DNA from: Anderseniella sp963700885
GTDB lineage: Bacteria; Pseudomonadota; Alphaproteobacteria; Rhizobiales; Aestuariivirgaceae
Direction of reading: 5' to 3'
Length of the DNA: 64,000 nucleotides
Assembly: GCA_963700885.1 (NCBI GenBank)
Contig: CAVOZJ010000002.1
Location: 62,001 to 126,000, forward strand
This document shows positions 32,631 to 41,092 of this stretch, piece after piece. Made by a program: the position numbers and the translations under genes. The notes under the pieces are model-generated. The model saw only the letters and a program-made list of their open reading frames with translations, was not told where the DNA came from and did no database searches. Position 1 is the stretch's first letter. Each line of letters begins with the position of its first letter.

Positions 32631-33373
32631 AGCGTGATGACCATGCCGTCGAAGGCTGTTTCTTCGGGAATGCCGCCAGCAGCAGCAAGCATGTCCGGGC
32701 CCATATGGGTCAGCACAATGCGCCTGGCGCTCAGAGAGCCCCGGTTGGCCTCAATATCGGGATAGTTCAGATGATACTTCACAGGCTTACCATATGCGTA
32801 GCACTCCATGATCAGCAGGTCGGCGTCTTCTGCCAGCGCCATCATGTGCGGATTCCATTCGCCATCACCGGTGTAGGCGATGATTTTGCCGCTGATCGTC
32901 AGTCGCAGTGAGGCAGGCAGTGTCTCAGGCGTGTGAATGGCGGGCATGGTCTCGATTGCAAGCTGGCGATGATGGTGTACCGAGGTGTTCGACAGCTCCA
33001 CGAACTCCACGGCGAACCGGCGTTTCATGTTGTCAGAACCGGGGAACAGCGTGGCGGTCGCCTGTTGAACCCATTGCCGGATACCTGGCGGCCCGATGAT
33101 TGTCAGCGGATGCTGCCGCCTTGCGCCGAGCATTGCATCCATCAACAGGAACGGAATGCCGCCCGCGTGATCGCCATGCAGGTGAGTAATGACAATGGCC
33201 TCGATGGAGTTGTGTTCAATTCCGACCCTGTTCAGCGCGACAAGGCTTGAAGCGCCGAAGTCGACGGCAAGGCGCATATCCGGCGCATCCACGACAATAC
33301 AGGTATTCAGCCGGCCACCGGAACCAAAAGCATCGCCTGAACCGGCGAATGTCACGGTTACATTCTTCACCAC
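32627..33373 (-). CDS. Metallo-beta-lactamase-fold hydrolase (ribonuclease Z/ElaC-like branch)
   Basis: The 248-residue protein has the metal site VITHLHGDHAGGIPF and a later acidic YTGDGEWNPHM and LTHMGPDML, matching the MBL hydrolases near RNase Z and PhnP. VTFAGSGDAFGSGGRLNTC opens it as in that branch. These enzymes cut phosphodiesters or thioesters/lactones; the substrate is unknown. It precedes the MFS gene with a 4-nt overlap, suggesting uptake then hydrolysis of the same compound. Confidence 0.85.
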   Translation of the reverse strand: MVKNVTVTFAGSGDAFGSGGRLNTCIVVDAPDMRLAVDFGASSLVALNRVGIEHNSIEAIVITHLHGDHAGGIPFLLMDAMLGARRQHPLTIIGPPGIRQWVQQATATLFPGSDNMKRRFAVEFVELSNTSVHHHRQLAIETMPAIHTPETLPASLRLTISGKIIAYTGDGEWNPHMMALAEDADLLIMECYAYGKPVKYHLNYPDIEANRGSLSARRIVLTHMGPDMLAAAGGIPEETAFDGMVITL

Positions 33374-33493
33374 ATGACCTTATTGCATCGCACTATCAAC
33401 CAGCCGCACCTATTGAAGTTTTCCGTCAGGCTCCGGCACTATACACGTTCAGTTATAGCGCCCTTCAGGTTGCCGCAAGCGCAATGTTCGACA

Positions 33494-34396
33494 CTAGATC
33501 GGTGCCGGCACGACATCAAATGTACTGGCTTCAGACGCGATTCTGGCGATGTCCCTGATCAATGCCTGTTCCCGGTCCTTACGGTAAACGGAAGCAAACT
33601 CTATTGGATTGAACTGCGGCGAGGTTTTGATAACCATCAGTTCGTTGCGTTCAATTTCTCGCTGGTAGATGCGCGGCGGCAACAAGCTGATGCCGAGGCC
33701 CGAAACGGTGAGAGCCAGCACCACGCCGAGACTGTTGCAGACATCCATGCGCCGCGGTTCGGCCCGGTTACCGAGAAACCAGTTCTCGATAATCTCATGC
33801 AGAATTGAGGCTTGCGACAGGGTTACTATCGGCCAGGATTCAAGGTCTTTGGGTGTCATTGTCCGATCTTGCGGTATGCCGAGCTTCGGGCTTGCCAACC
33901 AGGAATATTGCGTAGTGCCGAGATGATTGACGACTATGTTTGCGCGATGAGCGGGACCCGGGAGTAACAACAGATCCATCTCACCTGAGTCGAACTTTTC
34001 CCACAGTCCGATCGTCAGATCCACGACTGACTCAACGACCAGACGAGGATAGGTTTCGTTAAGAGTGGCGATAAAGTCCGGAAGCCAGGTAAGTGCTATG
34101 GTTTCGCCAACTCCAAACCGGATGCGCCCGGTAACCGCTTCTGCGTTTCCAATGCGGGCCTGGGCTTCCGAGGACAGCGCCAGAATACGTTGGGCGTAGT
34201 CCATCAAATCCCGCCCCTTCAGGGTCAGGCGGGTTGCGCGTCTGGGCTCCTCGAAAAGTTCGGCGCCTAGCGCCTGCTCCAGGTCCTGGATACGCATGGA
34301 GACTGCCGGCTGGCTTGAGTTCAGTCGTTTGGCCGCAGCACTGAAGCTGTTGAGCCGCACTGTCCAGACGAAGGCTTCCAGCTGTTTCAAGTTCAT
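33494..34396 (-). CDS. LysR-type transcriptional regulator
   Basis: A standard 300-residue LysR protein: MNLKQLEAFVWTVRLNSFSA starts the winged helix, with LNSSQPAVSMRIQDLEQALG as the recognition region, then an effector domain. It is transcribed away from the acyl-CoA synthetase gene at 34595 with 198 nt between them, the usual layout for a LysR regulator of a catabolic operon. The palindrome at 34417-34429 just upstream is a candidate site. Confidence 0.92.
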   Translation of the reverse strand: MNLKQLEAFVWTVRLNSFSAAAKRLNSSQPAVSMRIQDLEQALGAELFEEPRRATRLTLKGRDLMDYAQRILALSSEAQARIGNAEAVTGRIRFGVGETIALTWLPDFIATLNETYPRLVVESVVDLTIGLWEKFDSGEMDLLLLPGPAHRANIVVNHLGTTQYSWLASPKLGIPQDRTMTPKDLESWPIVTLSQASILHEIIENWFLGNRAEPRRMDVCNSLGVVLALTVSGLGISLLPPRIYQREIERNELMVIKTSPQFNPIEFASVYRKDREQALIRDIARIASEASTFDVVPAPI

Positions 34397-34416
34397 TGGC
34401 CTGTTCCCGTCCTGAC

Positions 34417-34429
34417 ATTCTATAAGAAT
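34417..34429. promoter_or_regulatory. LysR-type palindrome in divergent promoter
   Basis: ATTCT and AGAAT flank ATA, a perfect short palindrome 20 nt upstream of the LysR start. The surrounding stretch to about 34470 is very AT-rich. Typical of LysR autoregulatory sites. Confidence 0.45.
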
Positions 34430-34594
34430 AACTGATGAATTACAATTCGTTATAATAATTTGAAATGATCAAATAAATTTGCCACGGTTGAACGGGAGCC
34501 AGGTCAGACTTCAAGTGGCCGCACGGCAGAAAGGTCATGTCGTGAATCGGCTCCGTTGCCAGTTGGACAGTGGTGGCAGGAGGAGGTAGTGATC

Positions 34595-36283
34595 GTGTCG
34601 ACGGGCCGGATTCACGGTGATCAAGTCAACCTGAATGACCTCCGCCGCATTTTGGGCGGTGATCCAGGTTATGCTTCACTGGTGGCGAATTTTCACATTC
34701 CACCCCTGGAATCTTACAACATGGCGGTCGATACGGTTGACCGCCACGCTCAAGGCGACAATGCCGACGTAGTGGCCCTGATCTGCGATCCAGAGGGTGG
34801 ACCTTTCCAGTCTTACACCTATGCTGAACTTTGCCGTCTCTCGAACAGTTTTGCGGCGTACCTGCGCACTGTGGGAGTGGGCCATGGCGATGTCGTTGCC
34901 TGTTTTTGCGGGCAAGGGCTGGAGACTGCACTGACTTACCTGGCTGCGTACAAACTGGGGGCGGTTGCTGCCCCGCTGTCGCAGCTTTACGGCCCGGATG
35001 CCATAGCTCATGTGCTTGATGACTGTCAGGCAACGGCTGTTGTAACCCAGCGACCGCTCTGGGACCGGGTTGCCGACGTTCGCCATAGGCTGGCGCAAGA
35101 CTGTGTGATCATCGTTTCCGGCGGATGCATTGAAGGTGAGGTTCCTTTCGAAGCGGCACTGGACACAGAAGCCGCCGATTTCGTTGCCGAGCCTACAAAA
35201 GCGGATGATCCGGCGTTGCTGCTTTATACTTCAGGCTCTACCGGCATGCCGAAAGGCATTCTGCACCGGCAGGCCATTCTGCGTGGCTACATTGCTTCGG
35301 TCTCCTTGTTCTATGAAATGGACATGCACGAACGGGGACGCGTGCTATGGACGGTTTCCGATTGGTCATGGGTGGCCGGAATCTTCAACGTCATGCTGAC
35401 AGGATGGTATTTCGGCCAAACAGTGGTTGCCGGCCCGACGCGCTTTGCGGCCGATTGGGCGTTCGACTTTATGGTCCGGCACAAGGTCACTCATTGTTTT
35501 CTGACCCCAACGGCGCTGAAGCGAATGGCCGCCCACAAGGACCCGCTAAAGCATTGGCCGAACCTGGCAATCCGGGCCATTGGAACCGGAGGCGAGCCCT
35601 TGCCAGGTGCCGTCCTGGACTGGGCTGACAAGTTTGGTGTACCGATAAATGAATTCTACGGCCTCACCGAAGTCAATCATCTGATTGGTAATTGCAGACG
35701 GCTCTGGCCGATCAAACCTGGATCCATGGGGCGGGCATATCCTGGCCATAGTGTGGTGGTGATCGACGAAAATGGCAAAACTGTTGCCGATGGGACGCCT
35801 GGCGAAATAGCAGTAAGCGACGACGATCCTACGCTGTTTATCGGCTACTGGAGACAGCCGGACCGCACCAGGCAGATGCGTTGCGGGAGCTGGATACGCA
35901 CCGGCGATTTCGCTTACCGAGATGAAGACGGCTATTTCTGGTTCAAGGGTCGCAATGATGACCTGATCAAAAGCGCCGGATTTCGCATCGGTCCCGCCGA
36001 AGTTGAAGATGCACTCATACACCACGAAGCAGTGGCGGAGGCGGCCGTAATCGGCAGCCCGGATGAGGACCGGGGCCAGGTCGTCAAGGCGTTCATAAGG
36101 CTTCACGACGGTCATGTGGCGAGCGACGAACTGGTGCGAGCTCTTCAGGATCACGTCAAGACCAATCTTGCTGTTTTCAAATATCCCAGACGCATTGAAT
36201 TCGTTGACAGTTTTCCGCTGACAAGTACGGGGAAAATCAATCGTCGGGCCCTTCGGGAACAGGAGGTCCCAGCCGGGTTGTGA
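34595..36283 (+). CDS. AMP-forming acyl-CoA synthetase (acetyl/medium-chain type), first copy
   Basis: Activates a carboxylic acid to its CoA thioester through an acyl-AMP. Motifs: LLYTSGSTGMPKGILHR (phosphate loop), NEFYGLTEVN, FKGRNDDLIKSAGFRIGPAEVE (hinge and C-domain) and the catalytic Lys in TSTGKINRRALRE. The GTG at 34595 is preferred because AGGAGG ends about 8 nt before it; GTG at 34589 and TTG at 34556 are alternatives. The product has 562 residues, normal for the family. It heads a rightward operon with a TRAP transporter and shares strong similarity with the gene at 41093. The acid is not known. Confidence 0.9.
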   Translation: MSTGRIHGDQVNLNDLRRILGGDPGYASLVANFHIPPLESYNMAVDTVDRHAQGDNADVVALICDPEGGPFQSYTYAELCRLSNSFAAYLRTVGVGHGDVVACFCGQGLETALTYLAAYKLGAVAAPLSQLYGPDAIAHVLDDCQATAVVTQRPLWDRVADVRHRLAQDCVIIVSGGCIEGEVPFEAALDTEAADFVAEPTKADDPALLLYTSGSTGMPKGILHRQAILRGYIASVSLFYEMDMHERGRVLWTVSDWSWVAGIFNVMLTGWYFGQTVVAGPTRFAADWAFDFMVRHKVTHCFLTPTALKRMAAHKDPLKHWPNLAIRAIGTGGEPLPGAVLDWADKFGVPINEFYGLTEVNHLIGNCRRLWPIKPGSMGRAYPGHSVVVIDENGKTVADGTPGEIAVSDDDPTLFIGYWRQPDRTRQMRCGSWIRTGDFAYRDEDGYFWFKGRNDDLIKSAGFRIGPAEVEDALIHHEAVAEAAVIGSPDEDRGQVVKAFIRLHDGHVASDELVRALQDHVKTNLAVFKYPRRIEFVDSFPLTSTGKINRRALREQEVPAGL

Positions 36284-36306
36284 ACAACCCGATCAATTTC
36301 AAAATG

Positions 36307-36333
36307 TGGTGGCGAATTCCGGGCCGGCCACCA
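36307..36333 (+). terminator. Hairpin between acyl-CoA synthetase and TRAP genes
   Basis: TGGTGGC (36307-36313) and GCCACCA (36327-36333) form a perfect 7-bp stem with a 13-nt loop 24 nt after the synthetase stop. No T-run follows. It may partly separate the synthetase transcript from the strongly translated binding protein. Confidence 0.45.
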
Positions 36334-36393
36334 AATGACAAAACAACGATTGTCCGGATAATTGCGTAATAATACACAGGAGGAAACCAAGTT

Positions 36394-37419
36394 ATGACGC
36401 TAAGAAAAACACTGCTTGCCGCGGCCCTGCCGCTCGCAATGCTGTTGGCAGCAACAAATTCCGCCATGGCGGAAATGACCCTGCGAATGAGTCATCAGTG
36501 GACAGAAAACAACGCTGGCTCCCAGATTGACAAATGGTTCGCCGACGAAATTGAGAAGCGCACAAATGGCGAGGTGAAGATCAAGATTTTCTGGGCCGAA
36601 GCGCTCGGCAAGGCGAAGGAAAACCTGGCGTTGCTGCAGCAGGGTGCAATCGACATGGCCGCCATGTCTCCCGGTTATTTCCCGGCAGAGATGCCGTTCT
36701 ATGCGGCTCCCAATTCCATTCCCATGACCATGGATGAAGTGCCTCATGCCACGGAACTGATGAAGCGGCTGATGCTGGAAGTTCCGATCTATCAGGAGGA
36801 GACGAAGCGCAACGGCATCAAGGCGCTGTTTTTCCACCATCTCAATCCCTACAAGCTGGTCTGCAAGGAAGCAGTTACGACTGTGGAGGGGATGAAAGGC
36901 AAGAAGATGCGCACCTGGGGCAAGGACATGCCGCGGATGGTGGAAGCCGCAGGCGGCACCCCGGTAACCTTGTCGTTGCCCGAGATTTATGAAGGTCTCA
37001 GCCGTGGTGCCGTCGATTGCGCGCCTTTTGCCGTCGATCTCGTCGTCAACTACAAGATATACGAGGTGGCCAAGAACATTTCGAACATAACCTTGTGGCT
37101 TGGCCCTTCGACAGGCATCTGGATTTCGCAGTCCGCGTGGGCCAAACTGACCCCCGAGCAGCAGGACATATTCGTCAAGACCGGACTTGAAGCTGCCGAA
37201 CGTGACCGCGAAGCCGTGATCGCGGCTGGCGAGGAAGCGATCGCGACGTTGAAAGCCAAGGGCGTCACAATGCACGATTTTCCTGCTGAAGAGGCCGCCA
37301 AGTGGCGCGCAGCCAATCCGGACTTCTTCGCTGACTTCATTGCAGAGATGGAGGAAAAAGGATGGGGTGATGATGCCCGCAAGACAGTCGTTATCTGGAA
37401 GGAAGTGACCGGCAGGTAA
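36394..37419 (+). CDS. TRAP transporter substrate-binding protein (DctP family)
   Basis: Periplasmic receptor of a sodium-driven TRAP carboxylate transporter. The 341 residues start with a signal peptide likely cut after SAMA, then MTLRMSHQWTENNAGSQ. The family core is seen in LLQQGAIDMAAMSPGYF, GMKGKKMRTWGKDMPR and SLPEIYEGLSRGAVDCA, where the Arg clamps the carboxylate. AGGAGG precedes the ATG. It probably imports the acid that the neighbouring synthetases activate. Confidence 0.93.
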   Translation: MTLRKTLLAAALPLAMLLAATNSAMAEMTLRMSHQWTENNAGSQIDKWFADEIEKRTNGEVKIKIFWAEALGKAKENLALLQQGAIDMAAMSPGYFPAEMPFYAAPNSIPMTMDEVPHATELMKRLMLEVPIYQEETKRNGIKALFFHHLNPYKLVCKEAVTTVEGMKGKKMRTWGKDMPRMVEAAGGTPVTLSLPEIYEGLSRGAVDCAPFAVDLVVNYKIYEVAKNISNITLWLGPSTGIWISQSAWAKLTPEQQDIFVKTGLEAAERDREAVIAAGEEAIATLKAKGVTMHDFPAEEAAKWRAANPDFFADFIAEMEEKGWGDDARKTVVIWKEVTGR

Positions 37420-37505
37420 CCTGCTTTCACTTGTCTGCCCTGCTTTCCGGCGCGGGCCATCCGCGCCGGGGAGTGGAGGTGTTTCCCCGATTTTGGAGTA
37501 GCGCG

Positions 37506-38066
37506 ATGGCCAGGGAACGATCAGTCGCAGTAGACTGCCTAATGTATGTCAATCTCGGTTGCGCTTTCCTCGCGGGCATAGCCCTTTTGCTGATGATGGT
37601 AGCCGGCGCCGTCGATGTTGTCGGCACAAATCTTGATATCGCCGGCCTGTCAAGCCGGCCGGTCCCGGCAGCGTTTGAGTTCATGGCGACAATGATGGTC
37701 GTCAGCGTGTTCCTCTCCATTTCATTGGGACAGGCGAGGCGCACCCACATCCGGGTGGAAGTTATTGTCAATGCACTGCCGCGTTGGGCACAGATGGTTG
37801 CAAATCTGATCCGGCACGGACTTAGTGCTGCGTTTTTTCTGGCGATAGCGTGGTTCGGCATCGCAGGTGCGATCCACAGCTTCAGTGTCGGAGAATACAC
37901 TCCCGGCAGCATAAATTTTCCGGTCTGGCCAGCCAGGTTTTTTCTCGCTGTCGGCGCGTCGCTGATGACGGTTCAATGCATGTTTGATTTTCTCAGCGTC
38001 TTCTGGGGCTGGTTTGACGTCAAGCGTCATGATGGGTCAACGTCAGCACCGCTGAACGTATCGTGA
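37506..38066 (+). CDS. TRAP transporter small membrane subunit (DctQ family)
   Basis: A 186-residue membrane protein with four hydrophobic segments. The ATG at 37506 follows TTGGAG; an upstream TTG-like extension to 37431 is not protein-like. RTHIRVEVIVNALPRW between segments two and three is the DctQ signature region. It links the binding protein and the large permease in the TRAP complex. Confidence 0.9.
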   Translation: MARERSVAVDCLMYVNLGCAFLAGIALLLMMVAGAVDVVGTNLDIAGLSSRPVPAAFEFMATMMVVSVFLSISLGQARRTHIRVEVIVNALPRWAQMVANLIRHGLSAAFFLAIAWFGIAGAIHSFSVGEYTPGSINFPVWPARFFLAVGASLMTVQCMFDFLSVFWGWFDVKRHDGSTSAPLNVS

Positions 38067-38081
38067 TTGGAGAAAGCTGAC

Positions 38082-39395
38082 ATGGATCCGTTATGGATCG
38101 GGTACATTGGCGCCGGCCTGCTGTTCGTGTTTCTGGCGCTGGGAATCCCCGTCGGTGTTTCGATGGGGGTGATAGGCATCGGCGGCATGCTGATCGGCGC
38201 CGGTCAGGCCCTTACCTTCGGCCAGTTGCAAACATTGCCTTTTGCGGTCGTTAATAATTACGGCTTTGCCGTTCTGCCCATGTTTGTCCTGATGGGTGTG
38301 CTGGCGGAAGCTGCTGGTCTGACCAGCCAGGTCTTCTACGCTGCCGACCTCTGGCTGCGGCGTTTCAGGGGTGGACTGTATCAGGCGGTCATCATTGGTT
38401 CGGCGATGTTTGCAGCCATTTCGGGTTCGACGATCGTCAACGCGGTTGTGTTTACGCGCATCGCCTTCCCGCAGATGATAAAGTACGGCTACTCCAGGAG
38501 GTTGTCTATCGGCGCCATTGCGGGCGCCGGCAGCTTTGCCGCGATGATCCCGCCGTCGATCACCATGGTGATCTACGCAATCATGACCGACCAGTCCGTC
38601 GGGCAGTTACTGGTTGCAGGTGTTATCCCCGGTATCCTGACTGCGGTGGTCTATCTTGCCGGCGTTTACGTGATGGTGCGGGTTCGCCCGGCCCTGGCGC
38701 CCCCGATTGCGGAGAAGGCAGATCCGGTGGAGCGCTGGCGCTCGCTGGGGAATATTTTTCCTGTATCGCTTCTCATGTTACTGGTTCTCGGGGGTATCTA
38801 TTCGGGGTTGTTTCCACCGTCAGCGGCCGGCGCGGCCGGTGCGTTCGGCGCTTTTTGTATCGTTGTCTATCGCAAGCGAACACTCAAATCATGGCTGATC
38901 CCGTCTCTGCAGGATGCAGTATCAATCAGCTGCATCATTTTTGTGATCCTGATCGGCGGACTGCTGCTGTCGCGGATGCTGGTTGTTGTGGGTGTCATTG
39001 ATGATCTTGTCCTGCAGATCACCAGCATAGCCACGACACCGATAGCCTTCATGATCATGGTATCAGTTCTGTACATCATCCTTGGCTGCTTCCTCGACAC
39101 CACGTCCATGATGGTGGTTACCCTGCCGTTTCTCTATCCGGTAGTTGTCGCCCTGGGAATTGACCCGATCTGGTTTGGCATCGTGCTTGTGAAGCTGATC
39201 GAGATTTCGGTCGTAACTCCACCGGTCGGAATTAACTTGTTTGCTGTCCTGGGTGCAGCGGGCAAGCAGGCTGATTTCAAGGACGTTTCGCTGGGCGTAA
39301 TTCCGTTCATTGTTCTGGACCTGATCGTACTTGCCCTGTTGATTGCTTACCCGGAGCTGGCCACCTGGCTGCCTCAGAGGATGATCTCCGGATGA
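38082..39395 (+). CDS. TRAP transporter large membrane subunit (DctM family)
   Basis: The sodium-coupled permease, 437 residues with about twelve hydrophobic segments. The ATG at 38082 is preferred with GGAGAAAG upstream. Family segments include GIPVGVSMGVIGIGG, FAAISGSTIVNAVVF, AGSFAAMIPPSITMVIYA and SVVTPPVGINLF. It overlaps the thiolase-like gene by 4 nt, tying transport to the degradative enzymes. Confidence 0.95.
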   Translation: MDPLWIGYIGAGLLFVFLALGIPVGVSMGVIGIGGMLIGAGQALTFGQLQTLPFAVVNNYGFAVLPMFVLMGVLAEAAGLTSQVFYAADLWLRRFRGGLYQAVIIGSAMFAAISGSTIVNAVVFTRIAFPQMIKYGYSRRLSIGAIAGAGSFAAMIPPSITMVIYAIMTDQSVGQLLVAGVIPGILTAVVYLAGVYVMVRVRPALAPPIAEKADPVERWRSLGNIFPVSLLMLLVLGGIYSGLFPPSAAGAAGAFGAFCIVVYRKRTLKSWLIPSLQDAVSISCIIFVILIGGLLLSRMLVVVGVIDDLVLQITSIATTPIAFMIMVSVLYIILGCFLDTTSMMVVTLPFLYPVVVALGIDPIWFGIVLVKLIEISVVTPPVGINLFAVLGAAGKQADFKDVSLGVIPFIVLDLIVLALLIAYPELATWLPQRMISG

Positions 39396-40612
39396 TAGGC
39401 AGCAAACTGAACTCGACGACCAGACATGACCGGGTTCATCCAGTTGTACTGGGGACGGGCGTTTTTCCGTTCAGCCGCCGTCGCGACGGCAGCCATTGGC
39501 GTGACTGGGTGCGTCGCGCCGCACTTGATGCCATTGGTGATGCGGAAATCGACTTGAAAGACATCGATTCGGTTGTTGTCGCAAGCGAGACCGACTTTTG
39601 TTCTCTCCAGGTCAATCCGGCACCGGTTATCCTGGATGATCTGATGTTGACGGGAGTGCCTGCAGTGCGTGTCGAAGCCGGCGGGGCAAGCGGTGCTGCC
39701 GCCCTTCGCGCCGCTGTCCACCAGATCAGGGCAGGTGCAGCCAAATGTGTACTTGTAGCCGGTTTCGATGCGGCTGCCGGGCATTTGCGGGCTGAAGATG
39801 TACAACTTGTCTACTCCATGTCTTTCGACGCTGAACTTGACGGTCTGGCAGGTGCAACCGCTGTCACACTGTATGCGCTTTCAATGGCTGAACACATGCG
39901 CATATACCACACAACGCCAGAGCAGATGGCAGCCGTTTCGGTCAAAAACCATGGCAACGCCATCGGTAATCCGTGGGCTCACAAGCCGATGGATATTACG
40001 ATTGCGGATGTCCTCGCATCGCCAATGATCAGCGTTCCATATCACAAACTGGACTGCAGCATGGCGAGCGACGGTGCGGCCGCCATCATCCTTGCGCATC
40101 CCGATGGCGCACCCGGAACAACTGAACCGCGTTCGCGCATCATTGCCAGTGCAGCCGCGACAGATCGGGCAAAGCTCGGCGACCGTGCCAAGCGCCATCA
40201 GTTTTCCGCCAAACGGCAAGCTGCGCTCACAGCCTATCGTGAAGCCGGCGTCACTGCGCCGGCACGCCAGATCCACGTTGCCGAAATCTATGACGCTTTT
40301 ACGGGAGCCGAGATCCAGGGCATCGAGGCGCTTGGGCTTGCTGAACCGGGCAAAGCCGGTCCCGCCATGGCGGTTGGAGCCTTTGACCGGGAAGGCGAAT
40401 TGCCGGTGAACCTGTCCGGCGGACTGATCGGTCAGGGCGGTGCGCCAGGAGCCGTGGGCATTGCGCAGGCAGTGACCATCGATCAGATTCTGACAGGACG
40501 ATACCGTCCCGATACAACGCCAGCCAGGGATTACCGGCTCGGGCTCGTCGATACCCATGGCGGCCTTTGTACGACGAGCTTCGTGCATGTGATGGAACGG
40601 GTGGAGCCATGA
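39392..40612 (+). CDS. Thiolase-fold protein lacking the nucleophilic Cys (SCP2/Ltp2-like, possible aldolase)
   Basis: A 406-residue member of the SCP2-thiolase family. Where thiolases have the nucleophile in a CASG motif, this protein reads EAGGASGAAALRAA, so Gly98 replaces Cys. The histidine motif is also altered (GLIGQGGAPGAVG in place of GHPxGATG), while SVKNHGNAIGNPWAHKP and AEIYDAFTGAEI are retained. Ltp2-type proteins with such losses act as aldolases with a DUF35 partner, and here a DUF35 gene overlaps immediately. A retro-aldol cleavage of an acyl-CoA is therefore more likely than thiolysis. The substrate is inference. Confidence 0.8.
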   Translation: MIGSKLNSTTRHDRVHPVVLGTGVFPFSRRRDGSHWRDWVRRAALDAIGDAEIDLKDIDSVVVASETDFCSLQVNPAPVILDDLMLTGVPAVRVEAGGASGAAALRAAVHQIRAGAAKCVLVAGFDAAAGHLRAEDVQLVYSMSFDAELDGLAGATAVTLYALSMAEHMRIYHTTPEQMAAVSVKNHGNAIGNPWAHKPMDITIADVLASPMISVPYHKLDCSMASDGAAAIILAHPDGAPGTTEPRSRIIASAAATDRAKLGDRAKRHQFSAKRQAALTAYREAGVTAPARQIHVAEIYDAFTGAEIQGIEALGLAEPGKAGPAMAVGAFDREGELPVNLSGGLIGQGGAPGAVGIAQAVTIDQILTGRYRPDTTPARDYRLGLVDTHGGLCTTSFVHVMERVEP

Positions 40613-41052
40613 CCATGGAAACCGAAAAGGCGACCAGCGAGTTAAGGCTTGAGTTGCAGTATGATCATGGTGCGGGTCGCTTCAGGCGGTATTTCGACGG
40701 CCTGTTGGCGGGACAGGCGATTGCCAGCCACTGTCCGGCCTGCGGCAAGGCATGGTTTCCCCCGCATGCGGTTTGTCCGGATGATCTGACGGAAACGGGC
40801 TGGCGTCGCATCTCAGGCAACGGAACCGTATTGGGTGTGACCACGACGCGGACAAAACTGCCGTTCACGGCTGCCGCCGAGGTTTACTCGTTTGTACTTG
40901 TCGCCATGGACGGAGCGGAAAATGCGGTTTTTGGACGAATGCAGAATGAAGCCCACGACGTTGCAGCCGGCACACGTGTCGGGCTTGCAGCTCCGGTTGT
41001 TGAACCGGGTCATCCCGCCCAGGCTGCGCAGTTTGTTGTAAAGGCGGTGTAA
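40609..41052 (+). CDS. DUF35 zinc-ribbon/OB-fold partner of the thiolase-like protein
   Basis: The ATG at 40609 overlaps the thiolase-like stop by 4 nt. The 147 residues have a rubredoxin-like zinc ribbon, HCPACGKAWFPPHAVCPDDL, followed by an OB-fold with GNGTVLGVTTTRTKLPF. Such proteins form complexes with SCP2-thiolase or aldolase subunits in steroid and other acyl-CoA degradation. It supports a heteromeric enzyme with its neighbour. Confidence 0.88.
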   Translation: MTMETEKATSELRLELQYDHGAGRFRRYFDGLLAGQAIASHCPACGKAWFPPHAVCPDDLTETGWRRISGNGTVLGVTTTRTKLPFTAAAEVYSFVLVAMDGAENAVFGRMQNEAHDVAAGTRVGLAAPVVEPGHPAQAAQFVVKAV

Positions 41053-41092
41053 TCGATGACAGGCCGGAACCGGAACGGCGGAAAGGATTGTT

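Noticed and set aside
39392..40612. Acetyl-CoA acetyltransferase
   Set aside because: The nucleophilic Cys and the C-terminal catalytic motif are missing, so thiolysis or condensation is unlikely.
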